A DNA stretch of 64,000 nt, from contig PYST01000086.1 in assembly GCA_003049485.1 (NCBI GenBank), forward strand, positions 56,416 to 120,415, read 5' to 3'. This DNA comes from Ophioceras dolichostomum (lineage: Eukaryota; Ascomycota; Sordariomycetes; Magnaporthales; Ophioceraceae). Both the position numbers and the translations under genes were made by a program. Below, piece after piece: positions 45,110-56,069 of the stretch (position 1 is the first letter of the stretch; each line of letters begins with the position of its first letter). The notes below the pieces were generated by a model. That model made no database searches. It was not told the origin of the DNA and saw nothing but the letters and a program-made list of their open reading frames with translations.

Positions 45110-47416
45110 ATGCCAAATCGCATGGCGCACGAAATACCTACATCTAATGTACTGGCATGGAGCGCGCATGCGGCAAATGTGGAGTCTCTCCCAGAGGAGG
45201 AGTTGGCAGCCGACCCTGACGAGCCTCCCGACGAACGTCCTCAAGCCATGTCTCCCGCTACGAAACGCTTTCAGAAGTCGACTGTCCGCCGCGCGGCCAA
45301 CACCCAGTCGTCTCTCCTGACCAAAGCTCTCCAGAGCCACTCTGAGGATGACTCCTTCGATGGCTACCAGAACCCGCCGTACTCGAGGCGTCGCCGCTCG
45401 ATCAACAGCAACTTCAGCCTCGCCTCAGCCGATTTGAGCTGCGACACCGGCCTGACAACGCCTGCGCGGACAAACTCCCCCAGCCCTCGACTCCCTCAGG
45501 TAGGTTTTGCGCCCGTCGTCCCTGGCCTCGTCCCTGGCCTAGTGGTCACCCACGACGCCACGAAGACAGCTGAGACACCTCTGGGCGAGGAGGAGAAGAG
45601 GCGATCCATCTCGTTTGCCTGTGTTGCAAAACCGCTTCCTAGTCCTGCCAACGGGGAGGTGCCACCTCCGCCTAAGCCCACCATCGCCGCTGCTGGCGAC
45701 GCCCCAAAACGACCTTGCATCAAGTTCGTCTGTGTCGGCCGCCCGCCAGCGGTCCAGCAGCCCGCTGTCAAGCCACCCCAAGACCCGACTGCTCCCTCAA
45801 ACAAGAACAGAACCTTATCGCCCTCATATTCGAGGAAATGCCGATCGCCTTCGACTCACTCCCGCACCGCGCGGTCCGTGACGCCAAGGCGGACGGCCGA
45901 CACTCCAGCCGTCCGATTCCGGAACTATCTCACTGCGGACCTAAAGGATCTGGACAACGAGTCCTCGGAGTTCCACGAGTTCGCCCGTGACGAGATCCGT
46001 GAGGAGGATTGGATTCGCCGGGATCAGGCTAAGGCCAACTCCGGTCGACGACTAACCATCGATGACACGCTCAAGAAGGAGCTCGCCATTCGGCGCTTAG
46101 GCAAGGAGGTCGAGGACGAAGTCGCGCAGGAAGATGCTGAGGACGGAGCCGGAGATGATAACGAGGAGGCCGAGGCTGACGAGGCCGACCTTGAAGACCC
46201 CGAAGGTGTCGACGAGGATGAGGCCGAGCCTGATTTCGAGGACGATCACTCCGGCTATGGCTCAGATGACGACAATTCCTCGGCAGGCTATCATACCGAC
46301 GAGGAAGTCGGGTTCGCCGAGTCCGACGATGACGAGGATGACGACCTTGACTTGTGGACCACCGGCCAATCTGGCTTACAGTCCGGTAGCACCGCAGTTG
46401 GGATGGAGTCGGTGCAGCGCCGCTACTCGTGCGAATTCTCCGACTCGTCGGCATTCTCGCCCGGTCACGTTCGGCAAATTCGCCAGAAGATCCACAGGCA
46501 CTCCCCTCGCTCAGCCCCACGTGCCGACACTCCAGAGCTGCCCGACAGCACCGACTTCGTCTGCGGCACTCTAGATGAGGATCGTCCCCTAGAGGAGGCC
46601 TACATGTCGGCCATCGCCGCGAAGAAGGAGAAGGAGAAGCTGCGCGTCATACCCCAAGACATCGACCCCAGCTTCCCGACCTCGGAGCCGGAGGATGAGG
46701 GTGACGACCACTTCAAGCCCCTGTATCGCAACAGCGATGAGCACGTCTGGCTACACGGCGAGATCGAGGATCTCGACCTCGAGGACGACCGTGCCGAACG
46801 GCGCAAGAAGAAGGTCGACTCGCCCAAGCGGTACCATTCCCCACCTCCCCGTCGTCACCACTCTCCGCCCCAGAGGCTTCGCGGCCGATCTCCCCCTCCT
46901 CCTTCTCGCCGGCTCACGGAGAAGCACTCGCCTGTGCGCTGCCTGCGCTCTCCGGCTCCGGCTCTGGCCTCTCATCATACCACGGAGGCGTCGGCGCAGC
47001 CTTCTCCTGTCGCGCCCCGTCCTGCTGGAGGACGGCATGTGACGTTCCAGGCGCTCCCGTTCCGCCCTGGTGGCCTGACGCACACCAAGTCCCTTCCCCG
47101 TGCCCCCGCCATCCTTGCACACAACTACCCCAAGACCATCCACCACCGGCGTGTCAGCGGTGGAGGAAAGTCGGGGGCGGCTGCGGCTGCGGCCCGCGGA
47201 CGACACGTCCGGGGCGCCATCGACATCGTCAAGGGCCTCGAGCAGCGCCGGCAGCGGAGGACGGAGAAGTTCAAGGAGAAGATGTGCAACCGCGCCCGTA
47301 AGGGTCTCAGCCACGAGAAGCGGCCGCAGCCCGGAAAGGGCGCCGAGCGTATGCGCGAGATCGGCCTGCTCATGGCCGGCAAGATTGGACCGGGCAACTA
47401 CGTACTCTCGGTCTGA
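45110..47416 (+). CDS. Acidic fungal protein, DUF3295-like, 768 residues
   Basis: Single exon, ATG at 45110. The N-terminal block has NVLAWSAHAANVESLPEEEL and ATKRFQKSTVRRAANTQSSL. Two short similar motifs follow, RSISFACVAKP near 165 and PCIKFVCVGRP near 203, each a basic lead into I-x-F-x-C. A very acidic stretch lies at about 335-410, then Pro/Arg-rich sequence with RYHSPPPRRHHSPPQR. The C-terminal block is basic and well ordered: GLEQRRQRRTEKFKEKMC, then GKGAERMREIGLLMAGK and YVLSV at the end. From memory this matches the fungal DUF3295 family, whose function is unknown. The acidic tract and SR-like arginines suggest a nuclear protein. Confidence 0.8.
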   Translation: MPNRMAHEIPTSNVLAWSAHAANVESLPEEELAADPDEPPDERPQAMSPATKRFQKSTVRRAANTQSSLLTKALQSHSEDDSFDGYQNPPYSRRRRSINSNFSLASADLSCDTGLTTPARTNSPSPRLPQVGFAPVVPGLVPGLVVTHDATKTAETPLGEEEKRRSISFACVAKPLPSPANGEVPPPPKPTIAAAGDAPKRPCIKFVCVGRPPAVQQPAVKPPQDPTAPSNKNRTLSPSYSRKCRSPSTHSRTARSVTPRRTADTPAVRFRNYLTADLKDLDNESSEFHEFARDEIREEDWIRRDQAKANSGRRLTIDDTLKKELAIRRLGKEVEDEVAQEDAEDGAGDDNEEAEADEADLEDPEGVDEDEAEPDFEDDHSGYGSDDDNSSAGYHTDEEVGFAESDDDEDDDLDLWTTGQSGLQSGSTAVGMESVQRRYSCEFSDSSAFSPGHVRQIRQKIHRHSPRSAPRADTPELPDSTDFVCGTLDEDRPLEEAYMSAIAAKKEKEKLRVIPQDIDPSFPTSEPEDEGDDHFKPLYRNSDEHVWLHGEIEDLDLEDDRAERRKKKVDSPKRYHSPPPRRHHSPPQRLRGRSPPPPSRRLTEKHSPVRCLRSPAPALASHHTTEASAQPSPVAPRPAGGRHVTFQALPFRPGGLTHTKSLPRAPAILAHNYPKTIHHRRVSGGGKSGAAAAAARGRHVRGAIDIVKGLEQRRQRRTEKFKEKMCNRARKGLSHEKRPQPGKGAERMREIGLLMAGKIGPGNYVLSV

Positions 47417-49240
47417 GAATGTATTAGGAGCACAAGCAAAAGGGGGTGGTGACGGCGCCGGCATAGCGCTAAGACGCCGTCGCGATGAGAGGAGAGTAAT
47501 GATTTTATTTCACTAATTGCATTCTCTGGGAAAGGCGGCCGGCAATTTGATGTTTCAAGCAATATCCACTATCTTCTTTCTTTTCACCTAGCATTCATGA
47601 TCCTGTTTCTTCGCTTCTCTCGTCATCGCTACTTTTTAACGCACATATGATTTTTTATATATTCCCCCAAAACGACGTCCGTTTTTTCATTCAGGTCACA
47701 AGTTTGGCTCTTTGCGTCTATTCTTCCGCACCTTTCATTGTACATACTTCTTTTTTCCTTCTCACTTCTTTTGCTCCCATCTTATGACAATTCGGCATAT
47801 TTTCCCCTTTTCTTATCTTCATCAACATGTCTCTCGCCAAAGGACAACGCGAGTCGGTAGGACGGGGGCGGACGAGGAACAACACCAACCGGGCCACAAT
47901 GATACCAGGGGAGGGAGGTTCAATTTGCATTTAACGGGCGGATGGGACGGCCTAAATTGTTCAACGCGGTTTGCGTGCGGTTACTCTCGGGACTCGAACG
48001 AATGTCCGGTCCGGATAGGATGGTTGGTTGATATACCCAAGGTCCATCCATCCATGGACGGCGGCGAACACGGAGGGAGGCGAAGTTTTTATCAATTTAC
48101 TGTGACTGAAGTCTTCTTCTAGCGCGCGAGCAATGCAATCAAGCAAGACATCAAACTCTCACTGCCTACCACGTTGCTTTGACCATGCGTAATCGTTCTC
48201 GTTCGTCACACAAGACCTGTATGACTTAGAGATAGACTTGTTCGTCTCTGGCATTTTCCGGTCATATCGGGAGCTTATGAATCACCGTCATAGAAAGGCT
48301 TACGACATTGCCATATCACACGCAGTGGAATATAAGGCGAAGGTTGATATGGGACGAAGATGCTGAGAACCGGGCTGACGATGTGACCACGAAGGTTAAA
48401 ACTCTTGGTCGCAGCTGAAGATAGTGTGCAAAAATTCAACACAACATCCATGAAAACGGGCATGTTTGTGCCCGATATGATAGGCATCGTAGGCTTGCTT
48501 ATTCTCCCAGTCCGCCGAAGCACCAAGCCACCCTGCTAGATAGATATGCTTATTGAACGGAAGAAGCTCAACAAGCTCCAGACACTCGATGCCCGAGGCG
48601 GAAGTGGAACAAATGGACGGACTTTTTGCTCGCCCGTGATGCGTTTCGCCTTATTCGAAGCAAGCCGAGTTACCGAGCGAGCACAGTCATGCCACGCCTT
48701 GACAATACCGACGGAGGACACTGACAGCGCTGATAGTGTCGTTTTTAGAACAGTTGTCGTGCTCAGATTCGTAGATTGGCAGATACGGTCCATCGCCATC
48801 ACTTGTCAACTGGTTAGCTTGGCTTGTGTGGTGGCGCCACTTCCCGGCTCCGGATGTGGCGTCAAGTCGTCTGTCACTTATTCACCCACTTATCAGGTGA
48901 TCATGCCTCATTGGTCAGGCACCTACTCCACCCGCCAAAGCGTCCTTGCAAGGCCAGCTTTTTGAATGCCATCAAAGTGTGGTGACGAGCTTTCGGCCTC
49001 GGACATTTCTTTGATCACCACCACCACCCATATCTGTTCTGGCATCGGCCGCCTCCCAACGCAATCCGACGCAACCCACAGTAACAGAGGCCTCTCTACC
49101 GCCCGCCCCCCGAAATTAGTTTTGTGTTTTTCGAAATTACTTGGACCGTGTGAAGGACAGATCCGGACTTGCACACGACCAGCACCGCAGGCTGCTTCTG
49201 CCCACCCAACCCACCTTGCTACCGGCTTCTGCTGCCCGCC
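47417..49240. other. spacer between DUF3295-like gene and SAR1
   Basis: 3' flank of the acidic protein gene (T-rich, 47560-47830) and upstream region of SAR1. No gene is seen. Confidence 0.6.
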
Positions 49241-50531
49241 ATGTGGATTATCGACTGGTTCTACAATGTCCTGGCCGGGCTCGGCCTGCTGAACAAGCAC
49301 GCCAAGCTGCTGTTCCTGGGCCTCGACAATGCCGGAAAGACCACGCTGCTTCACATGCTGAAGGTTGGCATCATCTATCTTCTCCTCCTCCCTCCTCCCA
49401 TCAGCCAGCTTCCCTTGCCGATCCAAAAGCCGCCAAGTCTAGTTGGGACTGGTTTTATTTGCGCGCTTCCAGTCTCTCACGATGGTCGCTTTCCTGCATC
49501 ATCGTGGAGAACACTCACTTCACACATAAGAGGTCGAATGAGAAGCTAATAGATATTGTATTTCAACAGAACGATCGGGTCGCCATCCTTCAGCCGACAC
49601 TCCACCCAAGTCAGTAACTCCCCGGGGCTCCGAGCCGGAACCGAGCCCGGTGTAAAACCCCCTCCCCGAGACTTTCGCCAACTTTGCGTCGCCGCCGATA
49701 TCTCTGAAAAACGTACACCCGTCCGACTAACTAGCGAACCTTTGAATGGTAGCTTCTGAGGAACTGGCCATAGGTAATGTCAGGTTCACAACCTTCGACC
49801 TGGGTGGCCATCAACAAGGTACGGTGGAATCCCTCTAAAACTGGTATTCTTTTGCTCTCTGTCCATGTAATATCGCCGTTGTCGGGCCGAGCGCCGTGCC
49901 CGGGCCGCCCTGCCTTGCCCCATCCCGGCTCCGTCCGGGCCGCTCGGGGGTGTTCCAACCCCCCGAACTCCTTATATCTCCAATGTTGCTCTATTGCCGT
50001 CACGTCGTCCGTCCATCCTGCTAACTCTGGGGGGAAAAAAAGCGAGGCGCCTGTGGAAGGACTACTTCCCGGAGGTTAACGGCATCGTCTTCCTCGTGGA
50101 CGCCAAGGACCACGACCGGTTCCCGGAGGCCAAGGCCGAGCTCGACGCGCTCCTGTCGATGGAGGAGCTGTCCAAGGTGCCCTTCGTGATCCTGGGCAAC
50201 AAGATCGACCACCCGGACGCCATCTCGGAGGACGAGCTGAGACACCAGCTCGGCATGTACCAGACCACGGGCAAGGGCAAGGTGCCCCTGGAGGGGATCA
50301 GACCGATCGAGATTTTCATGTGCTCGGTTGTCATGAGACAAGGTACGGACGGACGGGACTTACGAGAGGAGGGCTGGCTTGCTACCTATCTATCTGCCTT
50401 CCTCTCCCTCTTCCCCCTTTTTTTTCACCTACCGCCATCCATTCTTTATTTAGTCACTAACTCTTGGGGGTTTCCCTCGCACCGAAACAGGTTACGGAGA
50501 GGGCATTAGATGGCTGTCCCAGTACGTCTAG
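49241..50531 (+). CDS. sar1: Small GTPase SAR1 (COPII coat initiator)
   Basis: Arf-family GTPase that recruits Sec23/24 to ER exit sites. Five exons: 49241-49363, 49570-49609, 49753-49818, 50043-50342, 50491-50531, giving 189 residues, the family length. The N-terminal amphipathic helix MWIIDWFYNVLAGLGLL carries no Arf-type Gly2. P-loop GLDNAGKTT (27-35), switch I with QPTLHPTSEELAIG, DLGGH (70-74), NKID in FVILGNKIDHPDAI, and the end SVVMRQGYGEGIRWLSQYV are all as expected. Phases agree at each junction. The acceptor before exon 4 is odd: a purine run (GGGGGGAAAAAAAG) instead of a pyrimidine tract. Downstream frames beyond the TAG at 50529-50531 are not part of the gene. Confidence 0.98.
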
Positions 50532-53500
50532 AAGAGGAAGGGGGTGTCTCTCCAGGAGCTGCTGCGGACATTCGTGCAAACACGGGACGGAGAACGGATG
50601 GACGGGCTGGCGTACATTGCGTGAGCCTTTCTGGGGGTTGTCCTTGTTTTTCTTTTCTTTTTTTATCAGCTTTACAAGTCTCAATTTCATCCATCTTCTG
50701 TCTTATTGATCCCTGACCCCCCTTTCGGTTTTGTCTGTGTCTCTGCCTATCTCGGAGTCTCTGGGTATAGAGGCAGACTTGCAAGTCGCCGCGGAAAGAG
50801 AAGAAGAGCGAGTAGGTGAGCTGGCGGAGGGCCTTTCAGCGGATTGGACTTTGTGTCAAACAGCGACGTTCGAATATGTTATCTTCCCCCATCACCCACC
50901 CCCGGCCACCCCCTACACCTCCTTCTCTTAACGCTTGTTGCCGGTGTGCATATTCTTTTTTCCTCCCGGGAACGAAGGTTTTAGGAAATATCTTTAGATT
51001 GACTTGACTAGGTTTTCTCAACGAAGCGTTTTTGCTAAATCCCGAATTCCTTGCCTGCAGTATGGGCAAGACGATATGCGAAGACACCAGCATGCATGTC
51101 GGCCATCCAAGGGCGACAGGGCAGGACGGCGAAGATATGTGAAGGGGAAGATTTGTAAGTGAGGGTGGTTCGATCTGCTTCTTTTTGCGGCTAGCAGACG
51201 GCCACCTACTTCACATTCACTGCACCCACTTCATCATCTGAACATCGTCTGAACATCGATCAGTGAATATTGATCAACCCATCTCGATAGATGAAGCGCC
51301 TGGCTCAGTCGATCACGGTCTCATTTTCGGCCCCATCGTCACCATCCTGTCCAACTGCATGGTTCGATGAACCACCAGACCGGACTCGCGTTTGGTGTTC
51401 TGGTCATGTTCGGGATAGCAGAGTGAGCGTGAGCATGCTGTGAGACCTGGATAGAACCCGAGGCATTCGAGAGCCAGCTCAGTAGCACTGGTGGGTGATC
51501 GCGGCCAGACTCACACGCACAGATATTCCTGGTTCGGAGGAACGTGGCACCTGTTCTCTGAGTTGGCTGGGGATATAGAGGCGTTTGTGATAGCTTAAGC
51601 GCGTGTCCCACGGTGTTTACTTTGATTTCACAGATTAATTTCACGGAGAATATTCGACTGATGGACACAATCAAGTGCAGTGCGTAGGCGGCACGCATGT
51701 TTTGTCTTTTGTTTTCCTGCCACCACCACGCGTACTGCCACGGCCTCTTGGGAGCAATACGCTCGCTCGCCACGCCTCGCACTTTTCCTCTGATCCGGGT
51801 CTCCTGTCTCCTATCCCTTTGACTCTACCTTCCGCCGGTCTGTCTTGGTCTCCTGACGTTCTTTGTGACACTCCTGTCAGATTCCGCTCCTGGTGGACTA
51901 GCGCCTGATTCGCTGCCACCTGAGCGATACCAAGCCGCCACCTGAACGCTTGTCGTTGCTTCACCGTCTGGGTTGTAACGGCTTTCCGTGTTGCCGTGGA
52001 GGATTTTTCCATGCCAAGGTCGGCTTTACCTCTGAGGGGGGATTGGTCTATATATCAAGGTGAATGCGTAGGTCCCTTAGATAGGTATTTAGGCAGGTAT
52101 GTAGGTGGTTTAGCATCGTTTGCCCATACGAGACCGGCAGTGAAAGGGGCTCGCGTGCTGTGAGAAGCGAAGTGTCTATACTTGACGACAGGACGCGAGC
52201 TGCCTATGTCTATTTCGGGAGTCAAGAGACACTGACTGTGACAGGCGGCCGCCAGCTAGCCAGCCAGACCCGCGAGCTTCGTTTCCGCTCTCGCCACAAC
52301 CAGGCTTAAACAGGTTTGGTCTTGGCCGGCCACGGGAAAGGGGTGGGCTTTTGTTCAGGAGTAGGAGCGGACTTTTGTGGCTTGAGAAGGGCTCAGGGTC
52401 ACCGTTGTTCGGCTAGACGTAGTCGGATACGGGGTTCTCAATTTCTCACTTCTCAGGGTCTAGAATCCACCTCCAGAAGCTGGAGGGCTGTGCCGTTGTC
52501 ACGGAACACGCCGGCGGTCCGCTGCGTGTCAGCGATTCAGCGGTGCCCGGTGGTGGACAAGGTCATCGGGGACCTTATAATGCGGGACTGTAGTGAGGTG
52601 GACATGGCTGGGCAGCAGATGGGCAGCTGGGCACCAGGCAGCGATGAAAAAACAAGGTACGGATTACCCCGGGTCCCACATATTCCCACCAGCAACACTT
52701 AACCCATTGCGGGCATGATGTACGACTCTATCTGTTCGAGTGGAAGCTTGGTATTTTCGAGTTGAATTAATGAGGCATGAAATGCCATGATGAAGCCATC
52801 CTCGGTTCTCGTTCCTCGTAGGGGCTTAGATATTTGTAGGATCTCTTATTGCCTAGGTAGATAATCGATCCATCTGGCGGAGCAGGAATTCTCAACCGTC
52901 TCTCAGTCACGTTCCGGATTTCATCAGGATTCTGTGCTGTCGTATCCCGAGCCGAGGATGGAGATAGCTTCAGCTCAGCCCTAAATGAGGTCTAGTAGTA
53001 AATGGACGAATCAACAATGCACGATGCGGCGAGAATGCAGAGCCCTGTCGGTAATTTGCCCATTCGTCCCAAGAAATATCCGCGATCCCCTCGTGTGATT
53101 CCGCGAGCAGCTGGGGCGCTCCATTGGAACAAGTCGCCGAGGTTCTCACTTTGGTTCTCAGATTCTAGAAATCCCGGGTTGTCCAAGGTCGGGCGCCCAC
53201 TCGCCCCTGAGAATAGCACAGTGGGAGGATTTCCACTTCTCCAGCAAGTGTTGCAGGGTATCAAACCTACCGTACCTACCGGGAGGCTGTCCATGACGCT
53301 TGTATGGTTGTTCGCTGGCCTTCCCCAGACTAGTGCAGCCTCAACATAGGTACCTACCTCCATATTAGCTACCTCGGGGCCTCGACTGAACATGGGTCGA
53401 CTATCATCTCCGTATGGTCGTTCTCCTCACCGACAAGATGACAAACAAGGAGTGTGCTCATGCAGGTGAGAGGAGGAGCAGCTCATCGCGATGTCCGTAT

Positions 53501-53817
53501 GCCCCTGGATCCCAAGCCGCCAAGCGTTTGTATGCCCACCATGCCCATCCACTGTCCACCCTGTGGCGGAAGAGGGGCGATGCTGTTGATCAACAAGACT
53601 TCACGATAACATCTATAAAACGGCGCCCGTTCCCCGGCAAGAGATGTCTTTGATGCCTCACTTCCACCCTCATCACACAGGATCAAGTCTCTCGTTCTCC
53701 TCTGTTCCTCTGTTCCTCTCGTTTCTCGCGTCTTTCTCGCCACTCCCACTCCAGCCTCTCCCCTTTAATATATAATAGTCTTTTACTCTCTTATATTGTC
53801 CTCCCCCTGCGAAGACG
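50532..53817. other. spacer between SAR1 and CON-13-like gene
   Basis: About 3.3 kb with T-rich SAR1 3' flank, TAGG words near 52085-52110 and 52853, and overlapping open frames on both strands near 53000-53390 that show no domain. No gene supported. Confidence 0.55.
53769..53775 (+). promoter_or_regulatory. TATA element of CON-13-like gene
   Basis: TATATAA inside TTTAATATATAATAG, 43 nt before the ATG at 53818, giving a very short leader. A close TATA box is typical of strongly regulated fungal genes such as sporulation genes. Confidence 0.5.
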
Positions 53818-55006
53818 ATGCACCTCTCTACCCGTGCTGCTGGCGCTGCCGCCGCCCTCCTCCTCGGCGTCCAGGGTGCCTTTGCCAAGCTGGACAAGGT
53901 CCATGTCCAGCCGGATTTGGGCAGTGCTGCCGTCGAGGCCCAGCAGAATGTTGAGCTGAACGCGAAGCTGCCTCAGCACCTCGTCTCGTGGGAGGACTGG
54001 AACAACGACTACATCCCCAAAGCTGTAGGTCGCGTCGTGGACGGTCTTTGCTGACCGTTTGTTGATGGGGTGACGATAGGCTAACGGCAACGAAACAGTT
54101 TGATATGGTCTGGTGGCCGAACGAGGGGTTCACCTACGACGTCCATGACATCGAGACGCGGAACGTCAAGTACAGCGACTGCCCCCACAACAGCGCCATC
54201 AGCCGGCACAAGGACGCCGACCAGAGCTGGGAGGAGATCATGGAGATCATCGGCAAGGTGCCGGTCGGGTTCAGGCAGTACACCGCGAACGTGATGATCA
54301 TGCCCGCGGGCTCGCTCGGCGTGTGCGCCTATGCTGGGGGCTCCTCGATCGTCTTCGTTGGCAGAAGCTGCCACAACGTCCACGTCTGGACCCACGAGGG
54401 AACCCACGTTCTCGACATCACCGCCATGTCGCCCGTGGTCACCGGCGCTGGCTACCCGTCCGGCACCCGATACTCCGAGACTAGCCTGTGGGCAGGAGCC
54501 TACAGCTTGGACCCCAACGTTATCACACCCTATGCCGAGACCAACGTGAGTACCTTCGTCCTTCGCACCGCACCGATGTCTCCCGTCCCAACATCGTCAT
54601 GGAACTGAAAATAGGCTGACAAATTAAACAGCAAATCGAGAACTTCGCCGAAGTCGGCTCTTGGGTCGTCACAGACATCATCAGCGGCACGCAGATGAGC
54701 GCCTACACGCCCAACCGCTGGCAGGTCATCAACCAAATCTCCGAGGCCGAGTGGCGCCTCCGGAACATCATCTGGCCGTGGGACTTCCCCGCCGGCGGCA
54801 TCTGCACGGGCAAGGTCTTCACCACCGAGGCCATCCACAAGGACTCGCTTAAGGTTGCGACGAAGGCCATGGCGGAGAGCAGGATCGCAGACGGCCAGAA
54901 CCTCGACTTTTTGAAGACCGCCGAGGGCGCCGAGGGCGTGCCCGAGATCAAGACGCCCGAGGGCATGGACTGGACCCCCGTGGCGTGCCCTCGCCACGCT
55001 CACTAA
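53818..55006 (+). CDS. con-13: Secreted CON-13-like protein with HEXXH motif
   Basis: Three exons: 53818-54024, 54099-54545, 54632-55006, all phase 0 (donors GTAGGT, GTGAGT; acceptors ACAG), giving 342 residues. A signal peptide is clear: MHLSTRAAGAAAALLLGVQG with cleavage after AFA. The mature part has WNNDYIPKAFDMVWWPNEG, conserved Cys residues (YSDCPHN, VCAYAG, RSCHN, ICTGK, VACPRH) and VHVWTHEGTHVLDI, which contains H-E-G-T-H, the zinc-binding HEXXH of zincin metallopeptidases, in a hydrophobic context. The sequence resembles proteins annotated as conidiation-specific protein 13 in fungi. No activity is established for that family as far as I know. Likely extracellular or in the cell wall. 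Confidence 0.88.
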
Positions 55007-56069
55007 GTCTAGGGAGCCCCGAACCTATCTCGGTTGCCACCTTCCTCAAACTCTTTGTCTTCTTGGTGACTTGTATAAGTGGCTTGTATAAGGGGAGGTC
55101 AAGTAATATCTGGGACTGCTGTGTGGTAATTTGATTAATGTAGCTCAGGTAATTGGGAGGTGGTAATGGATAGGATGGTTGGTGGAAAGAAGGAGACGAG
55201 ACGAACCCTCCAGGGCTCGGACAGAGGGCGGGATGAACCAAAAAAGGGGGGGCAAAGCCTACAGGATACGATTCGACATGGGATATGATTGGCATGCATT
55301 AGGCGGCGTATAATCATTTTTAGACTTCTGTATACTTTATTTACTCCGTACATAGGCCAACGAGCAGTATTCCACCCTCCATTTGATGGTTCGTACACAT
55401 GAGTTGCACAACATCAAGTTGGTGCTTTCAATCTGTGCCTCTTCTGTTAGTTGCGCTCGGGACCATAAAGTCAAGCTCAGTGCTTGGCCCCCAACTGAGA
55501 GCTAAGTTTGCTGGGGTTTCGGCGGGGCTTTCAGGCATATCAAATGGCACCGACGTCATCCCCACTGCCCACATCACACGCTCAAACATCCCGCCAGAGG
55601 AGCATGTGTGCTCAAGTCGATATTTCGACAGCAGCTTCCCGTGGTGGTCGGAAGACTCAAACCGCGACAGCCCGGACGGAAGCTGAACAACAGACGACAG
55701 GCACGCCACTGGGAAAACAGGAGACGATTGTCAACTCTATTCTGTTTTGTTGGGATAAAATTCGGGTCCGACTTCTTTTGTTGGACCTTACTTTCTATAG
55801 TCCGTTTGTCTCACTTAGCTCCCCCTTCTGCCTCGGCATTCCAGACCTTTGCGTCCCCAGCCAGCTCAGCTGTTCATCTTCTTGCATGCATTTGTGGCAT
55901 GCCGCCTCCGCCTGCCCTGAGTCGGAACTCTCCTTTCCACTTAAACAATACAGACGGCCTGAGTCCCGTTTGACGTCTTTCGAGGTTCCAGCCTCTCCAG
56001 CCTCTCTTTTCATTCCACCTCATGATGACAGTAATACGACAGTGACGCCCTACGGAGTAGCCTGACGAC
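55007..56069. other. spacer between CON-13-like and patatin genes
   Basis: 3' flank of the secreted protein gene and promoter of the lipase gene. No gene is recognised. Confidence 0.6.

Noticed and set aside
53002..53393. Overlapping open frames on both strands near 53.0-53.4 kb
   Set aside because: Neither product has a domain or plausible start context; simultaneous openness of both strands points to chance.
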